A DNA stretch of 64,000 bases from Mycolicibacterium anyangense. GTDB taxonomy: Bacteria > Actinomycetota > Actinomycetes > Mycobacteriales > Mycobacteriaceae. The stretch covers positions 5,270,001-5,334,000 of the forward strand of contig NZ_AP022620.1 of NCBI RefSeq assembly GCF_010731855.1, in the 5' to 3' direction. Below the pieces are notes generated by a model, which ran no database searches, was not told the DNA's origin, and saw nothing but the letters and a program-made list of their open reading frames with translations. This document shows positions 54,109 through 63,282 of this stretch, piece after piece. Positions within the stretch are counted from its first letter, which is position 1. Each line of letters starts with the position of its first letter. A program made the position numbers and the translations under genes.

Positions 54109-55977
54109 ATGTGCGGAATCGTGGCCTACGTCGGGCATCGTCCTGCCTGCGACGTCGTGGTCGACGCGCTGCGCCGCATGGAGTACCGGGGTTACGACTC
54201 GTCCGGCCTCGCCCTGCTCGGCGGGCATGGCGGCCTGACCGTGCGGCGCCGCGCCGGGCGGCTGGCCAACCTCGAGGAGGCGTTGGCCGAAACCGATGCC
54301 GCCGCGCTGACCGGAACGGCCGGACTGGGCCACACCCGGTGGGCAACCCACGGCCGGCCCACCGACCGCAATGCCCACCCGCACCGCGACGCCGCCGGCA
54401 AGTTCGCCGTTGTCCACAACGGGATCATCGAGAACTTCGCGGTGCTGCGTGCCGAGCTGGAGAGCCAGGGAGTCGAGTTCGCCAGCGACACCGACTCCGA
54501 GGTGGCCGTCCACCTGGTGTCGCGGGCCTACCACCATGGCCCCACCGCCGGCGACTTCGTCGCCTCGACGCTGTCGGTGCTGCGCCGGCTGGAAGGCCAT
54601 TTCACGCTGGTCTTCGCCAACGCCGACGATCCCGGCACCATCATCGCCGCCCGCCGGTCCACCCCGCTGGTGGTCGGTATCGGCCAGGACGAGATGTTCC
54701 TCGGGTCCGACGTCGCGGCCTTCATCGAATACACCCGCGATGCCGTCGAACTCGGCCAGGACCAGGCCGTCGTGATCACCGCGGACGGTTACCGGATCAC
54801 CGACTTCCACGGCAATGACGACGCCGCCAACGCTCGCGTGTTCCATATCGACTGGGACCTGTCGGCCGCCGAGAAGGGCGGTTACGACTACTTCATGCTC
54901 AAGGAGATCGCCGAGCAACCCACGGCGGTCGCCGACACGTTGCTCGGTCACTTCGTCGACGGCCGCATCGTGCTCGACGAACAGCGGCTGTCCGATCAGG
55001 AACTCCGCGAGGTCGACAAGGTCTTCATCGTCGCGTGCGGCACGGCATTCCACTCCGGGCTGCTGGCCAAGTACGCCATCGAGCACTGGACCCGGCTGCC
55101 GGTGGAGGTCGAGCTGGCCAGCGAGTTCCGCTACCGCGATCCGGTGCTGGACCGCGGGACGCTGGTGATCGCGATCTCGCAGTCCGGCGAGACCGCCGAC
55201 ACCCTCGAGGCCGTCCGGCACGCCAAGACCCAGAAGGCCAAGGTGCTGGCCATCTGCAACACCAACGGCAGCCAGATTCCGCGCGAGGCGGACGCCGTCC
55301 TCTATACCCGGGCCGGACCCGAGATCGGTGTGGCGGCCACCAAGACCTTCCTGGCCCAGATCGCCGCCAATTACCTCGTCGGCTTGGCGCTTGCGCAGGC
55401 GCGCGGCACCAAGTACCCCGACGAGGTCGAGCGGGAGTACCGCGAACTGGAGTCGATGCCCGACCAGGTCGCCCGGGTGATCGAGCACGTCGAGCCCGTC
55501 ACTAAGCTCGGTCAGGCGTTCGCGCAGTCGCCGACGGTGCTGTTCCTGGGGCGCCACGTCGGCTACCCCGTCGCCCTCGAAGGCGCGCTCAAGCTCAAGG
55601 AACTCGCCTACATGCACGCTGAGGGCTTCGCCGCCGGTGAGCTCAAGCACGGACCGATCGCGCTCATCGAGGAAAACCTCCCGGTGATCGTGGTCATGCC
55701 GTCACCGAAGAACGCCGCGACCCTGCACGCCAAGCTGCTGAGCAATATCCGGGAGATCCAGGCCCGCGGCGCGGTCACGGTCGTCATCGCGGAGGAGGGC
55801 GACGACACCGTCCGTCCCTACGCCGACCACATCTTCGAAATCCCGGCGGTGTCAACGCTTTTCCAGCCCTTGCTGTCCACGGTTCCGCTGCAGGTCTTCG
55901 CTGCGGCGGTGGCCCGGGCGCGTGGTTACGACGTGGACAAGCCACGCAACCTGGCCAAGTCCGTCACCGTCGAGTAG
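54109..55977 (+). CDS. glmS: Glutamine-fructose-6-phosphate aminotransferase (isomerizing)
   Basis: 622 residues. First step of UDP-GlcNAc synthesis. Start ATG 54109 makes Cys2 the N-terminal nucleophile (MCGIVAYVGHRPA). Glutaminase domain to about 240 with GLGHTRWATHGRPTDRNAHPH and HNGIIENF; then two SIS domains with FIVACGTAFHSGLLAKY, ISQSGETADTL and HAEGFAAGELKHGPIALI. The C-terminus ends KPRNLAKSVTVE, where KSVTVE is the invariant tail. No glmS ribozyme is seen upstream. Works with GlmM encoded at 49-50 kb. Confidence 0.98.
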   Translation: MCGIVAYVGHRPACDVVVDALRRMEYRGYDSSGLALLGGHGGLTVRRRAGRLANLEEALAETDAAALTGTAGLGHTRWATHGRPTDRNAHPHRDAAGKFAVVHNGIIENFAVLRAELESQGVEFASDTDSEVAVHLVSRAYHHGPTAGDFVASTLSVLRRLEGHFTLVFANADDPGTIIAARRSTPLVVGIGQDEMFLGSDVAAFIEYTRDAVELGQDQAVVITADGYRITDFHGNDDAANARVFHIDWDLSAAEKGGYDYFMLKEIAEQPTAVADTLLGHFVDGRIVLDEQRLSDQELREVDKVFIVACGTAFHSGLLAKYAIEHWTRLPVEVELASEFRYRDPVLDRGTLVIAISQSGETADTLEAVRHAKTQKAKVLAICNTNGSQIPREADAVLYTRAGPEIGVAATKTFLAQIAANYLVGLALAQARGTKYPDEVEREYRELESMPDQVARVIEHVEPVTKLGQAFAQSPTVLFLGRHVGYPVALEGALKLKELAYMHAEGFAAGELKHGPIALIEENLPVIVVMPSPKNAATLHAKLLSNIREIQARGAVTVVIAEEGDDTVRPYADHIFEIPAVSTLFQPLLSTVPLQVFAAAVARARGYDVDKPRNLAKSVTVE

Positions 55978-56025
55978 TAGCGACTTGGGCAGGTATGGCC
56001 GTACTGCCACGTAACCTGGGTTCCG

Positions 56026-57447
56026 ATGCGGCACTACTACTCCGCCGAGGCGATCCGCGCCGCTGAGGCACCTCTGCTGGCCAGCCTGCCGGATGGGGTC
56101 CTGATGCGGCGGGCCGCCTACGGCTTGGCGACGGCGATTGCGCGGGAATTGGTGAGCCGGGCCGGGGGGATAGCCGGCCGGCGGGTCTGCGCCGTTGTGG
56201 GCTCCGGTGATAACGGTGGCGACGCGCTGTGGGCGGCAACGTTCCTGCGGCGGCGTGGTGCGGCCGCGTCGGCGGTGCTGCTCAATCCCGACCACACCCA
56301 TGCCACGGCGCTGGCGGCCTTCCGCGGGGCGGGCGGCCGGGTGGTGGCCGAGGTGGCGGCGGACACCGACCTGGTGATCGACGGTGTCGTCGGCATCTCC
56401 GGCAAGGGCCCGCTTCGGCCGTCGGCAGCCGCCGTCTTCGACGCGGTCGACGCGGCGGGCATCCCCGTCGTGGCGGTCGACATTCCCAGCGGGGTCGACG
56501 TCCATACCGGCGCCATCACCGGACCGGCTGTTCGTGCCGCGCTGACGGTCACCTTCGGCGGCCTCAAGCCGGTGCACGCCCTTGCCGATTGCGGTCGCGT
56601 CGAACTCGTGGACATCGGACTCGAGCTACCGTCCACCGATGTGCTGGCACTGGATGCCGCCGACGTCAAAGCCGACTGGCCGGTGCCGCACCAGCACGAC
56701 GACAAGTACACCCAGGGCGTCACCGGCATCCTGGCCGGATCCTCGACATATCCGGGCGCGGCGATCCTGTGCACCGGCGCGGCCGTGGCGGCCACCTCGG
56801 GGATGAAGCGGTACGCGGGATCAGCCGCCGCCGAAGTGCTGGCGCACTGGCCCGAAGTCGTTGCCGCGCCCAGTGCCGCAGCGGCCGGACGGGTACAGGC
56901 CTGGGTGGTTGGCCCGGGTCTGGGGACCGACGACAATGCCGTCGCCGCATTGACATTCGCGCTCAACACCGACCTGCCGGTGATCGTCGATGCCGACGCG
57001 CTGACGATTCTGGCCGCTCACCCGCACCTGGTGTCGGACCGGGAGGCGCCGACGGTTTTGACCCCGCACGCGGGGGAGTTCGCCCGCTTGGCCGGAGCCC
57101 CGCCCGGGGAGGACCGCATCGCCGCCACCCGTCGCCTCGCCGATGCGTTCGGTGCCACCGTCCTGCTCAAGGGCAACGTCACGGTGGTCGCTGAGGCTGG
57201 CACACCGGTGTACCTCAACCCGGCCGGCGGATCCTGGGCGGCTACCGCCGGCTCCGGTGACGTGCTCTCCGGGGTGATCGGCGCGCTGCTGGCGGCCGGG
57301 GTAGCACCGGCGCGCGCCGCCGCCATGGCCGCGTTCGTGCATGCCCGCGCGGCCAACGCCTCGGCCGCCGACCCCGGTCCCGCAGCGGTGCCGACCTCCG
57401 CGTCACGCATTCTGGCCCACATCCGTTCCGCCGTCGCCGCACTGTAG
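56026..57447 (+). CDS. nnr: Bifunctional NAD(P)H-hydrate epimerase / ADP-dependent dehydratase
   Basis: 473 residues. Repairs hydrated NADH and NADPH. N-terminal YjeF_N epimerase domain (1-205): CAVVGSGDNGGDALWAATFLRRRG and VVAVDIPSGVDVHTG. C-terminal ribokinase-like dehydratase (215-473): KYTQGVTGILAGSSTYPGAA, VVGPGLGTD, VIVDADALTIL, LTPHAGEFARLAG and the catalytic AGSGDVLSGVIGAL. TAACCT ends eight bases before the ATG, so this may also be leaderless. It starts 48 bp after glmS and 12 bp before gadB. Confidence 0.96.
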   Translation: MRHYYSAEAIRAAEAPLLASLPDGVLMRRAAYGLATAIARELVSRAGGIAGRRVCAVVGSGDNGGDALWAATFLRRRGAAASAVLLNPDHTHATALAAFRGAGGRVVAEVAADTDLVIDGVVGISGKGPLRPSAAAVFDAVDAAGIPVVAVDIPSGVDVHTGAITGPAVRAALTVTFGGLKPVHALADCGRVELVDIGLELPSTDVLALDAADVKADWPVPHQHDDKYTQGVTGILAGSSTYPGAAILCTGAAVAATSGMKRYAGSAAAEVLAHWPEVVAAPSAAAAGRVQAWVVGPGLGTDDNAVAALTFALNTDLPVIVDADALTILAAHPHLVSDREAPTVLTPHAGEFARLAGAPPGEDRIAATRRLADAFGATVLLKGNVTVVAEAGTPVYLNPAGGSWAATAGSGDVLSGVIGALLAAGVAPARAAAMAAFVHARAANASAADPGPAAVPTSASRILAHIRSAVAAL

Positions 57448-57459
57448 AGAGAAGGAAGC

Positions 57460-58839
57460 ATGCCGCACGTCAAGTACCGCTCCCCGTCGATCGCCCCGGC
57501 GTACACGGGCCGGCTGTCGACCGACCCGATCCCGTCGCTGCGGCTGCCCGACGAGGCGATGGAACCCGCTGCGGCATACCGCTTCATCCACGACGAGTTG
57601 ATGCTCGACGGCAGCTCCCGGCTCAACCTGGCCACGTTCGTGACGACGTGGATGGATCCGGAAGCCGAGAAGCTGATGGCCGAGACGTTCGACAAGAACA
57701 TGATCGACAAGGACGAGTATCCGGCCACCGCCGCCATCGAATCACGGTGTGTGTCGATGGTTGCCGATCTGTTCCACGCCGAGAATCTGCGGGATGACGA
57801 CGCGTCGAGTGCCGTCGGGGCGTCGACCATCGGCTCGTCGGAAGCGGTGATGCTCGGCGGGCTGGCACTGAAGTGGAAGTGGAAGGAGCGCGTCGGCGAA
57901 GGCTGGAAGACGCGCACCCCCAACCTGGTGATGGGCGCCAACGTCCAGGTGGTGTGGGAGAAGTTCTGCCGCTACTTCGAGGTCGAGCCGCGCTACATCC
58001 CCATGACCGAGGACTGCTACGTCATCACCCCCGAGCAGGTGCTCGAGTATGTCGACGAGGACACCATCGGTGTGGTCGCCATCCTGGGCACCACCTACAC
58101 CGGCGAGCTGGAACCGATCGCCGAGATCTGCGCTGCCCTGGACACCCTGGCCAAGGACACCAACCTCGACATCCCGGTGCATGTCGATGCCGCCAGCGGC
58201 GGGTTCGTCGTGCCGTTCCTGCACCCCGACCTCAAGTGGGACTTCCGCCTTCCGCGGGTGGTGTCGATCAACGTCAGCGGCCACAAATATGGCCTGACCT
58301 ACCCGGGCGTCGGATTCGTGGTGTGGCGCAACGCCGATCACCTGCCCGAGGATCTGGTGTTCCGGGTCAACTACCTCGGCGGGGACATGCCGACGTTCAC
58401 CCTCAACTTCTCCCGGCCGGGCAACCAGGTGGTGGGGCAGTACTACAACTTCCTACGGCTGGGCCGGGCCGGCTACACCCACGTGATGCAATGCCTGTCC
58501 GGGACTGCGCGCTGGCTGTCCGACCAGCTCGCCAACTGCCAGCACTTCGAGGTCATCTCCGACGGGTCGGCGATCCCGGTGGTGGCGTTCACGTTGTCCG
58601 GCGACTTCGGGTACACCGAGTTCGACGTCTCGGCGGCGCTGCGGTCCTATGGCTGGCAGGTACCGGCCTACACCATGCCCCAAGGGGCCGAGGATGTTTC
58701 GGTGCTGCGGGTGGTGGTCCGGGAGGGATTCTCCGCCGACCTGGCCCGCTCGCTGTGGGAGGACCTCAACGCCGTCCTGGGCCACCTGGATGCCATCAAG
58801 CCCGACGGCCACTTCGACCAGCAGCACTTCGCGCATTAG
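57460..58839 (+). CDS. gadB: Glutamate decarboxylase
   Basis: 459 residues. PLP enzyme that turns glutamate into GABA with proton uptake, giving acid resistance. Visible: YPATAAIESRCVSMVADLFHAE, GSSEAVMLGGLALKWKWKE, VHVDAASGGFVVPFL and the PLP lysine in INVSGHKYGLTYPGVGFVVWR. The C-terminus (DQQHFAH) keeps the HxxH-like tail known in E. coli GadB. AGAGAAGGAAGC precedes the ATG, 12 bp after nnr, so nnr-gadB are probably cotranscribed. Confidence 0.96.
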   Translation: MPHVKYRSPSIAPAYTGRLSTDPIPSLRLPDEAMEPAAAYRFIHDELMLDGSSRLNLATFVTTWMDPEAEKLMAETFDKNMIDKDEYPATAAIESRCVSMVADLFHAENLRDDDASSAVGASTIGSSEAVMLGGLALKWKWKERVGEGWKTRTPNLVMGANVQVVWEKFCRYFEVEPRYIPMTEDCYVITPEQVLEYVDEDTIGVVAILGTTYTGELEPIAEICAALDTLAKDTNLDIPVHVDAASGGFVVPFLHPDLKWDFRLPRVVSINVSGHKYGLTYPGVGFVVWRNADHLPEDLVFRVNYLGGDMPTFTLNFSRPGNQVVGQYYNFLRLGRAGYTHVMQCLSGTARWLSDQLANCQHFEVISDGSAIPVVAFTLSGDFGYTEFDVSAALRSYGWQVPAYTMPQGAEDVSVLRVVVREGFSADLARSLWEDLNAVLGHLDAIKPDGHFDQQHFAH

Positions 58840-58849
58840 GCGGCCTGGG

Positions 58850-59740
58850 CTAAGCCGCCGTGCGGACGTCCTCGGTCTGGCACTCGACCACCGTGTGGGA
58901 CGGGGCGTTGCGCTCCCACAGCACCGCCCCCACGCAGGCGGTGGCCACCCACCCGGTGCCGATGACGCCGCACCACGTCAGCAGGGCCATCGCGACACCG
59001 ATCGGCCCGAATTCGACCCAGCCGTCGAGCAGCATCGGGAAGAACAGCCGACACGACATCGGGATGATCACCCCGTCGATCACCACACCGGCAAGGCCGG
59101 CCAGTGCCATGTAGATCAGGCCGCGGCCGCCGTTGCGGACCAGCAGGGCAGGGGTCAGTGACCAGAACAGCCACACCGGAATCAGCGCCAGGATGAACAG
59201 GCCCAGCCGGACCTCGCTGGTGTGGTGGGCACCGAAGGTGATTCGCTCCCGGCAGACGATCATCAGCAGATAGAGCGCGAACCACGCCGCTCCGCGCAGC
59301 ACGCGCTGGGGGAGGCCGAATTCCTCACGCCGCCAGGCTTTGGCGAAGATCCGGGCGACGGTTACCGCCATCGGGATGCCCCAGATCAGGAAGCCGGCGA
59401 CGCCCAGCACGGTCCAGCTGGAGCGCAGGCCCGCGGTGCTGCCGAACGCACCGCGCACCAGGTCACTGGTCGGGTGGGCCAGCCCGATCTCGCGGATCCA
59501 GATGGTGCCGGCGCTGGCGCTCTGGGCGAAGTTCTCGACGTAGCTGAAGCCCAGGATCATCAACGGGATCATCGTGGTGAACAGCTGGACGGACACCAGG
59601 ATCCCCAGGGTGGAGCCGTCGATGTCGCGGAACCTGCCCAGCACGGCGGTTGCCGGCCGTAGTTTCTTCGACCCGGCCAGTCGCCGGTAGCGCTGTTCGA
59701 GAGCGGTGCGGACCTCGCCCTCTGCGTCGCCGGCGGTCAC
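58850..59740 (-). CDS. YihY-like integral membrane protein
   Basis: 296 residues from GTG 59740, with AGG upstream (an in-frame GTG at 59776 is less likely). About six hydrophobic helices: LGILVSVQLFTTMIPLMILGFSYV, WTVLGVAGFLIWGIPMAVTVARI, GAAWFALYLLMIV, LGLFILALIPVWLFWSLTPAL, LIYMALAGLAGVVIDGVIIPM and VAMALLTWCGVIGTGWVATACVG. The layout fits the YihY/ribonuclease BN-like membrane family; no catalytic site is known. Same strand region holds such a protein (Rv3434c/Rv3435c-like) in M. tuberculosis. It converges on gadB. Confidence 0.75.
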   Translation of the reverse strand: MTAGDAEGEVRTALEQRYRRLAGSKKLRPATAVLGRFRDIDGSTLGILVSVQLFTTMIPLMILGFSYVENFAQSASAGTIWIREIGLAHPTSDLVRGAFGSTAGLRSSWTVLGVAGFLIWGIPMAVTVARIFAKAWRREEFGLPQRVLRGAAWFALYLLMIVCRERITFGAHHTSEVRLGLFILALIPVWLFWSLTPALLVRNGGRGLIYMALAGLAGVVIDGVIIPMSCRLFFPMLLDGWVEFGPIGVAMALLTWCGVIGTGWVATACVGAVLWERNAPSHTVVECQTEDVRTAA

Positions 59741-59794
59741 CGGACTACCTGCACAGACACTCCGGCACGATCTCACATCTACCTGGGAATGTCG

Positions 59795-62251
59795 CTAACG
59801 CACCCGCTCGTTGGCCGGGTCGTAGATCGCCTTGAGTGACACGGTGATCGGGTAGACCTCACCGCCGACGTTGACGGTGTAGCTGCCGCTGCGGATCCAG
59901 TCCGGGGTGACGACGGTGTCGTCGCCGGCCCGCACATAGGCCAGCCCGACGCAGGCGCCGGTGGTCGCCCCCCACGCCGCAGAGGTCACCTGGCCGGCTA
60001 CCGCGCCGTCGCGCAGGATCAGCTCACCGCCCCACAGCATCGGCTCGGGGGAGCCGACCGCGAAGCTCACCAGCCGCTTGCGCGGCCCGTCGGCTCTGGC
60101 CTTCTCCACCGCGTCGCGGCCGAGGAAGTCGATGTCGGTCTTGAGCTTGCAGGCGAACAGCAGGCCGGCGTCGACCGGGGTCTCGTTCGGCGTCAATTCG
60201 CGCCCGAACGCACGGTAGCCCTTCTCTAGGCGTAGCGATTCGATGGCGTAATAGCCACCGCGGCCGATGCCGAATTGCTCGCCGGCGGCCAGCAGGTTCT
60301 CGTACACGCCGACCGCGAACTCGGCGGGAACGTAGAGTTCCCAACCCAGTTCGCCGACATAGGTGATCCGGGTGGCCCGCACGGTCGCATAGCCCAGCGA
60401 GATCAGCTGGCTGGTGGCGAACGGAAACGCGTCGTCGGACAGATCGGCGTCGGTGAGGCTGGACAGCAGCTCGCGCGAGCGCGGACCCATCACCCCGAAC
60501 ACCGCCATCGAGGAGGTGAGGTCCACCAGTTCGGCCTGCGCGCCCGGCGGCAGGTTCTTGCGGATGTGGTCCTTGTCGCGCTCGGTGGTCGCCGCGCTGC
60601 TGACGATCAGGAACTCGGTGGCACCGGTGCGGGTCACGGTGACGTCGGACTCGTAGGTGCCGCGCGCGTTGAGCATGCCGGTGTAGACCGACTTACCCAC
60701 CGGCACGGCCATATCGGCGGTGCACAGCCACTGCAATGCCTGCTCGGCGCCGGGGCCGGTCAGCAGGTACTTGGAGAACGAGGTCTGATCGAACACGGTG
60801 ACCGCACTGCGGGTGGTGAGCTGCTCGGCCGCCGACCACGGCAGCCAGTTCTGCTTGCCCCACGAGTAGTCGATCACCGGCTCCTCGCCGGCGGGGGCGA
60901 AGAAGTTGGCCCGCTCCCAGCCCATCCGGCTGCCGAAGTTGGCATTGGCCGCCACCAGCAGGTGATGCACCGGCGAGCGCCGGAACGGGCGGGCCGTGGT
61001 CAGTTCCCGGTTGGGCCAAGGAATCTCGTAATGCACCCCCAGCACCTCGGCCACCCGGTCGTGCAGCCAGCTGACGTTGCCGTTGAACGGGGCGAAGCGG
61101 CGGATGTCGACCCCGGTGAGGTCGGTGGTCGGCGCACCGTTGACGATCCATTCCGCCAGCGCCCGCCCGGCGCCGCCGGCCGACGCGATGCCCACCGAGT
61201 TGAAGCCGGCGCCCACGAAGAAGTTCGCGCACTCGGGCGCCTCGCCCAGGATGAACTGGTTGTCCGGGGTGAAGCTCTCGGGCCCGTTGTAGAGCTTCTT
61301 GAGCCCGGTGTGTTCGAGATCCGGAATTCGCAGCAGCGCGTTCTCCATGAGGATCTCGAAGTGCTCCCAATCCTCCTCGAGGAGCTGGAATTCGAACGGG
61401 TAGGGGATCTGGTCCGGGGCCACCCAGGGCTTGGCTTCCGGCTCGAACCCGCCGATCACCAGCCCGCCGACCTCTTCCTTGAAGTAGGTGTAGCCGTCGG
61501 GGTCGCGCAGGATCGGCAGGTCGGGGTGCACGCCGGCGATGGTTTCGGTGACCACGTAGAAGTGCTCGGCGGAATACAGCGGCACGTTCACCCCCGCCAT
61601 GGCGCCGATGGCCTTCGCCCACTGGCCGGCGCAGTTGACCACGATCTCGGCTTCGATGTCGCCGGCGTTGGTGCGCACGCCGGTCACCCGCGCACCGTCG
61701 GTGAGCACATCGAGCACGCGGATGTGCTCGAGCACCTTGGCCCCACGCTGCCGCGCCCCCTTGGCCAGCGCCATCGTCAGGTCGGTGGGGTTGGCCTTGC
61801 CGTCGGCGGGTAACCAGATGGCACCCACCAGGTCGTCGATCCGCATCACCGGGTATCGCTCGTAAGCCTCTGCAGGACTGAGCAATTCGCAGTCCAAGTT
61901 GTACGCTGCGGCGTTGGCGGCGGTGCGGCGCAGCTGTGTCATGCGGTCCTCGGTGCGTGCCACCGTCACCCCGCCGCACTGCTTGTAGCCGGCGGTCAGT
62001 CCCGTCTCGGCCTCCAGCTCGGCGTAGAGCTGCGTGGAGTACTGCACCAGCCGGGTGCCGCTTTCGGAGGCGCGCAACTGGCCGACCAGACCCGCGGCGT
62101 GCCACGTGGTGCCGCAGGACAACTGACCCTGCTCGAGCAGCACCACGTCGGCGCGGCCGAGTTTGGTCAGGTGATAGGCCACGCTCGTGCCGATCACACC
62201 GCCGCCGATGATGACGATCTGGGCGCGGTCGGGCAGCTGTTGGGTCGACAT
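59795..62251 (-). CDS. FAD-dependent demethylating dehydrogenase with GcvT domain (dimethylglycine/sarcosine type)
   Basis: 818 residues. N-terminal DAO-type FAD domain: VIIGGGVIGTSVAYHLTKLG and GTTWHAAGLVGQLRASESGT, where the histidine of the TWHAAG motif carries covalent FAD in dimethylglycine dehydrogenase. The C-terminal half (from about 425) is a folate-binding GcvT-like domain (FDQTSFSKYLLTGPGAEQAL, GELGWELYVPAEFA, IESLRLEKGYRAFGRELTPNETPVDAGL). Such fusions oxidise N-methyl groups and pass formaldehyde to tetrahydrofolate. It is 11 bp after a choline-kinase-like gene and part of a methylamine-type unit. Exact substrate unknown. Confidence 0.87.
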   Translation of the reverse strand: MSTQQLPDRAQIVIIGGGVIGTSVAYHLTKLGRADVVLLEQGQLSCGTTWHAAGLVGQLRASESGTRLVQYSTQLYAELEAETGLTAGYKQCGGVTVARTEDRMTQLRRTAANAAAYNLDCELLSPAEAYERYPVMRIDDLVGAIWLPADGKANPTDLTMALAKGARQRGAKVLEHIRVLDVLTDGARVTGVRTNAGDIEAEIVVNCAGQWAKAIGAMAGVNVPLYSAEHFYVVTETIAGVHPDLPILRDPDGYTYFKEEVGGLVIGGFEPEAKPWVAPDQIPYPFEFQLLEEDWEHFEILMENALLRIPDLEHTGLKKLYNGPESFTPDNQFILGEAPECANFFVGAGFNSVGIASAGGAGRALAEWIVNGAPTTDLTGVDIRRFAPFNGNVSWLHDRVAEVLGVHYEIPWPNRELTTARPFRRSPVHHLLVAANANFGSRMGWERANFFAPAGEEPVIDYSWGKQNWLPWSAAEQLTTRSAVTVFDQTSFSKYLLTGPGAEQALQWLCTADMAVPVGKSVYTGMLNARGTYESDVTVTRTGATEFLIVSSAATTERDKDHIRKNLPPGAQAELVDLTSSMAVFGVMGPRSRELLSSLTDADLSDDAFPFATSQLISLGYATVRATRITYVGELGWELYVPAEFAVGVYENLLAAGEQFGIGRGGYYAIESLRLEKGYRAFGRELTPNETPVDAGLLFACKLKTDIDFLGRDAVEKARADGPRKRLVSFAVGSPEPMLWGGELILRDGAVAGQVTSAAWGATTGACVGLAYVRAGDDTVVTPDWIRSGSYTVNVGGEVYPITVSLKAIYDPANERVR

Positions 62252-62262
62252 GTTTTCCTTAC

Positions 62263-63183
62263 TTAGTCAGCGGCTTGCGCATCGTGCAGAAGCCGGGTGA
62301 AGTCCGGCCCGCGGAATTCGGCGACGGCGGAGTCATAACGTTCCATCGCCCAATCCCAGAAGTCGAATTCCAGTGTGCTCGAGGCATTCTGGATACATCC
62401 CCACAGGGTCCAGCCGTACTTGCCGACAATGCCTTGCAGGCGGGCTCGGGCGGTCTTGTGGCGTAGCGGACGGCCGTAGTAGAGGGTGACCAGTTCGTCG
62501 AGTTGGTCGGTGGACAGCCCGCATTCGGCCCAGATGTTGCCCAGCTCGAAACACGGGTCGTTGTTGCCCGAGTACTCGTAGTCGATCAGCCACACCCGCT
62601 GGCCGTTGTCGACGAAGTTGCCCGCCAGCAGGTCGTTGTTGCACGGCACGGTGGTGTTGTCGGTGGTCTCCAGCACCCGCTGGATGTCGGTGAACGCCGC
62701 GGCGAACTCGTAGTAGTCCGACGGAAGCCGGAAGCCGTTGTCCTGCACTACTTTCAGGTACGCTGGCTGGCGCTCGAACATGTTGAAGTCGTCCCGGAAG
62801 CGGGGTCCGGAGTGCAGGCCCTTGACGCCGGCCGCGACCCGCTGCAGCACCCCAGGGCGTTGCATGTCGGCGTTGGTCAGGGTGACGCCGTCGAGGAAGC
62901 CGACCAGCAGGATGCCGAGGTCGGGCCGGTAGTCGATGACCGGGGCGCCCACACCGGCCTGCGCGGCGGCGGTGCTGTTGTAGTACTCGTTGTCGCGGTC
63001 GATGCCCAGCAGGTTCTTGGTGTTGACGCTGCACCGTGCGACGTAGGCCCCGGCCGGGGTGGTGATCTTGACGTTGCGGTTTGTCAGCCCGCCGGATAGT
63101 TCCTCGAGTTGACGCGGTTGGCCGGCCAGGACCGGCAGCTGCTCCAGCAGCGCATCCAGTTCCGAGTCGGAGAGGAACGGCAT
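62263..63183 (-). CDS. Choline-kinase-like phosphotransferase
   Basis: 306 residues, APH/choline kinase fold. N-terminal LSGGLTNRNVKITTPAGAYVAR is the nucleotide-binding loop and lysine region of this class. The catalytic loop is TVPCNNDLLAGNFVDNG, with N-N-D in place of the usual HxDxxxxN start, as in choline kinases (NND). The metal motif is VWLIDYEYSGNNDPCFELGN. It probably phosphorylates choline, ethanolamine or a related amino alcohol. First gene of a two-gene minus-strand operon. Its promoter zone carries one copy of a 16-bp repeat. Confidence 0.85.
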   Translation of the reverse strand: MPFLSDSELDALLEQLPVLAGQPRQLEELSGGLTNRNVKITTPAGAYVARCSVNTKNLLGIDRDNEYYNSTAAAQAGVGAPVIDYRPDLGILLVGFLDGVTLTNADMQRPGVLQRVAAGVKGLHSGPRFRDDFNMFERQPAYLKVVQDNGFRLPSDYYEFAAAFTDIQRVLETTDNTTVPCNNDLLAGNFVDNGQRVWLIDYEYSGNNDPCFELGNIWAECGLSTDQLDELVTLYYGRPLRHKTARARLQGIVGKYGWTLWGCIQNASSTLEFDFWDWAMERYDSAVAEFRGPDFTRLLHDAQAAD

Positions 63184-63189
63184 GCTTTA

Positions 63190-63205
63190 AAAGACTAGAC
63201 TATTG
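63190..63205. repeat. 16-bp direct repeat, copy 1 (before the phosphotransferase gene)
   Basis: AAAGACTAGACTATTG, identical to the copy at 63263-63278 and in the same orientation. It ends six bases before the minus-strand ATG at 63183, and reads TAGTCT (a possible -10) on that strand. Probable operator. Confidence 0.6.
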
Positions 63206-63262
63206 CCATTGGATGTGCAGGACATTCGCTGATCGGAGCCGACGGCGCCCTCGCCGGGCGAT

Positions 63263-63278
63263 AAAGACTAGACTATTG
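63263..63278. repeat. 16-bp direct repeat, copy 2 (before the HAD gene)
   Basis: AAAGACTAGACTATTG, exact copy of 63190-63205, start to start 73 bp. It lies four bases before the plus-strand GTG at 63283 and includes TAGACT, a possible -10 box eight bases from that start. Confidence 0.6.
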
Positions 63279-63282
63279 ACCC

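Noticed and set aside
63190..63278. The 16-bp repeats as transposon ends or an att site
   Set aside because: They are direct, only 73 bp apart, enclose no gene and no integrase is near; an operator role is simpler.
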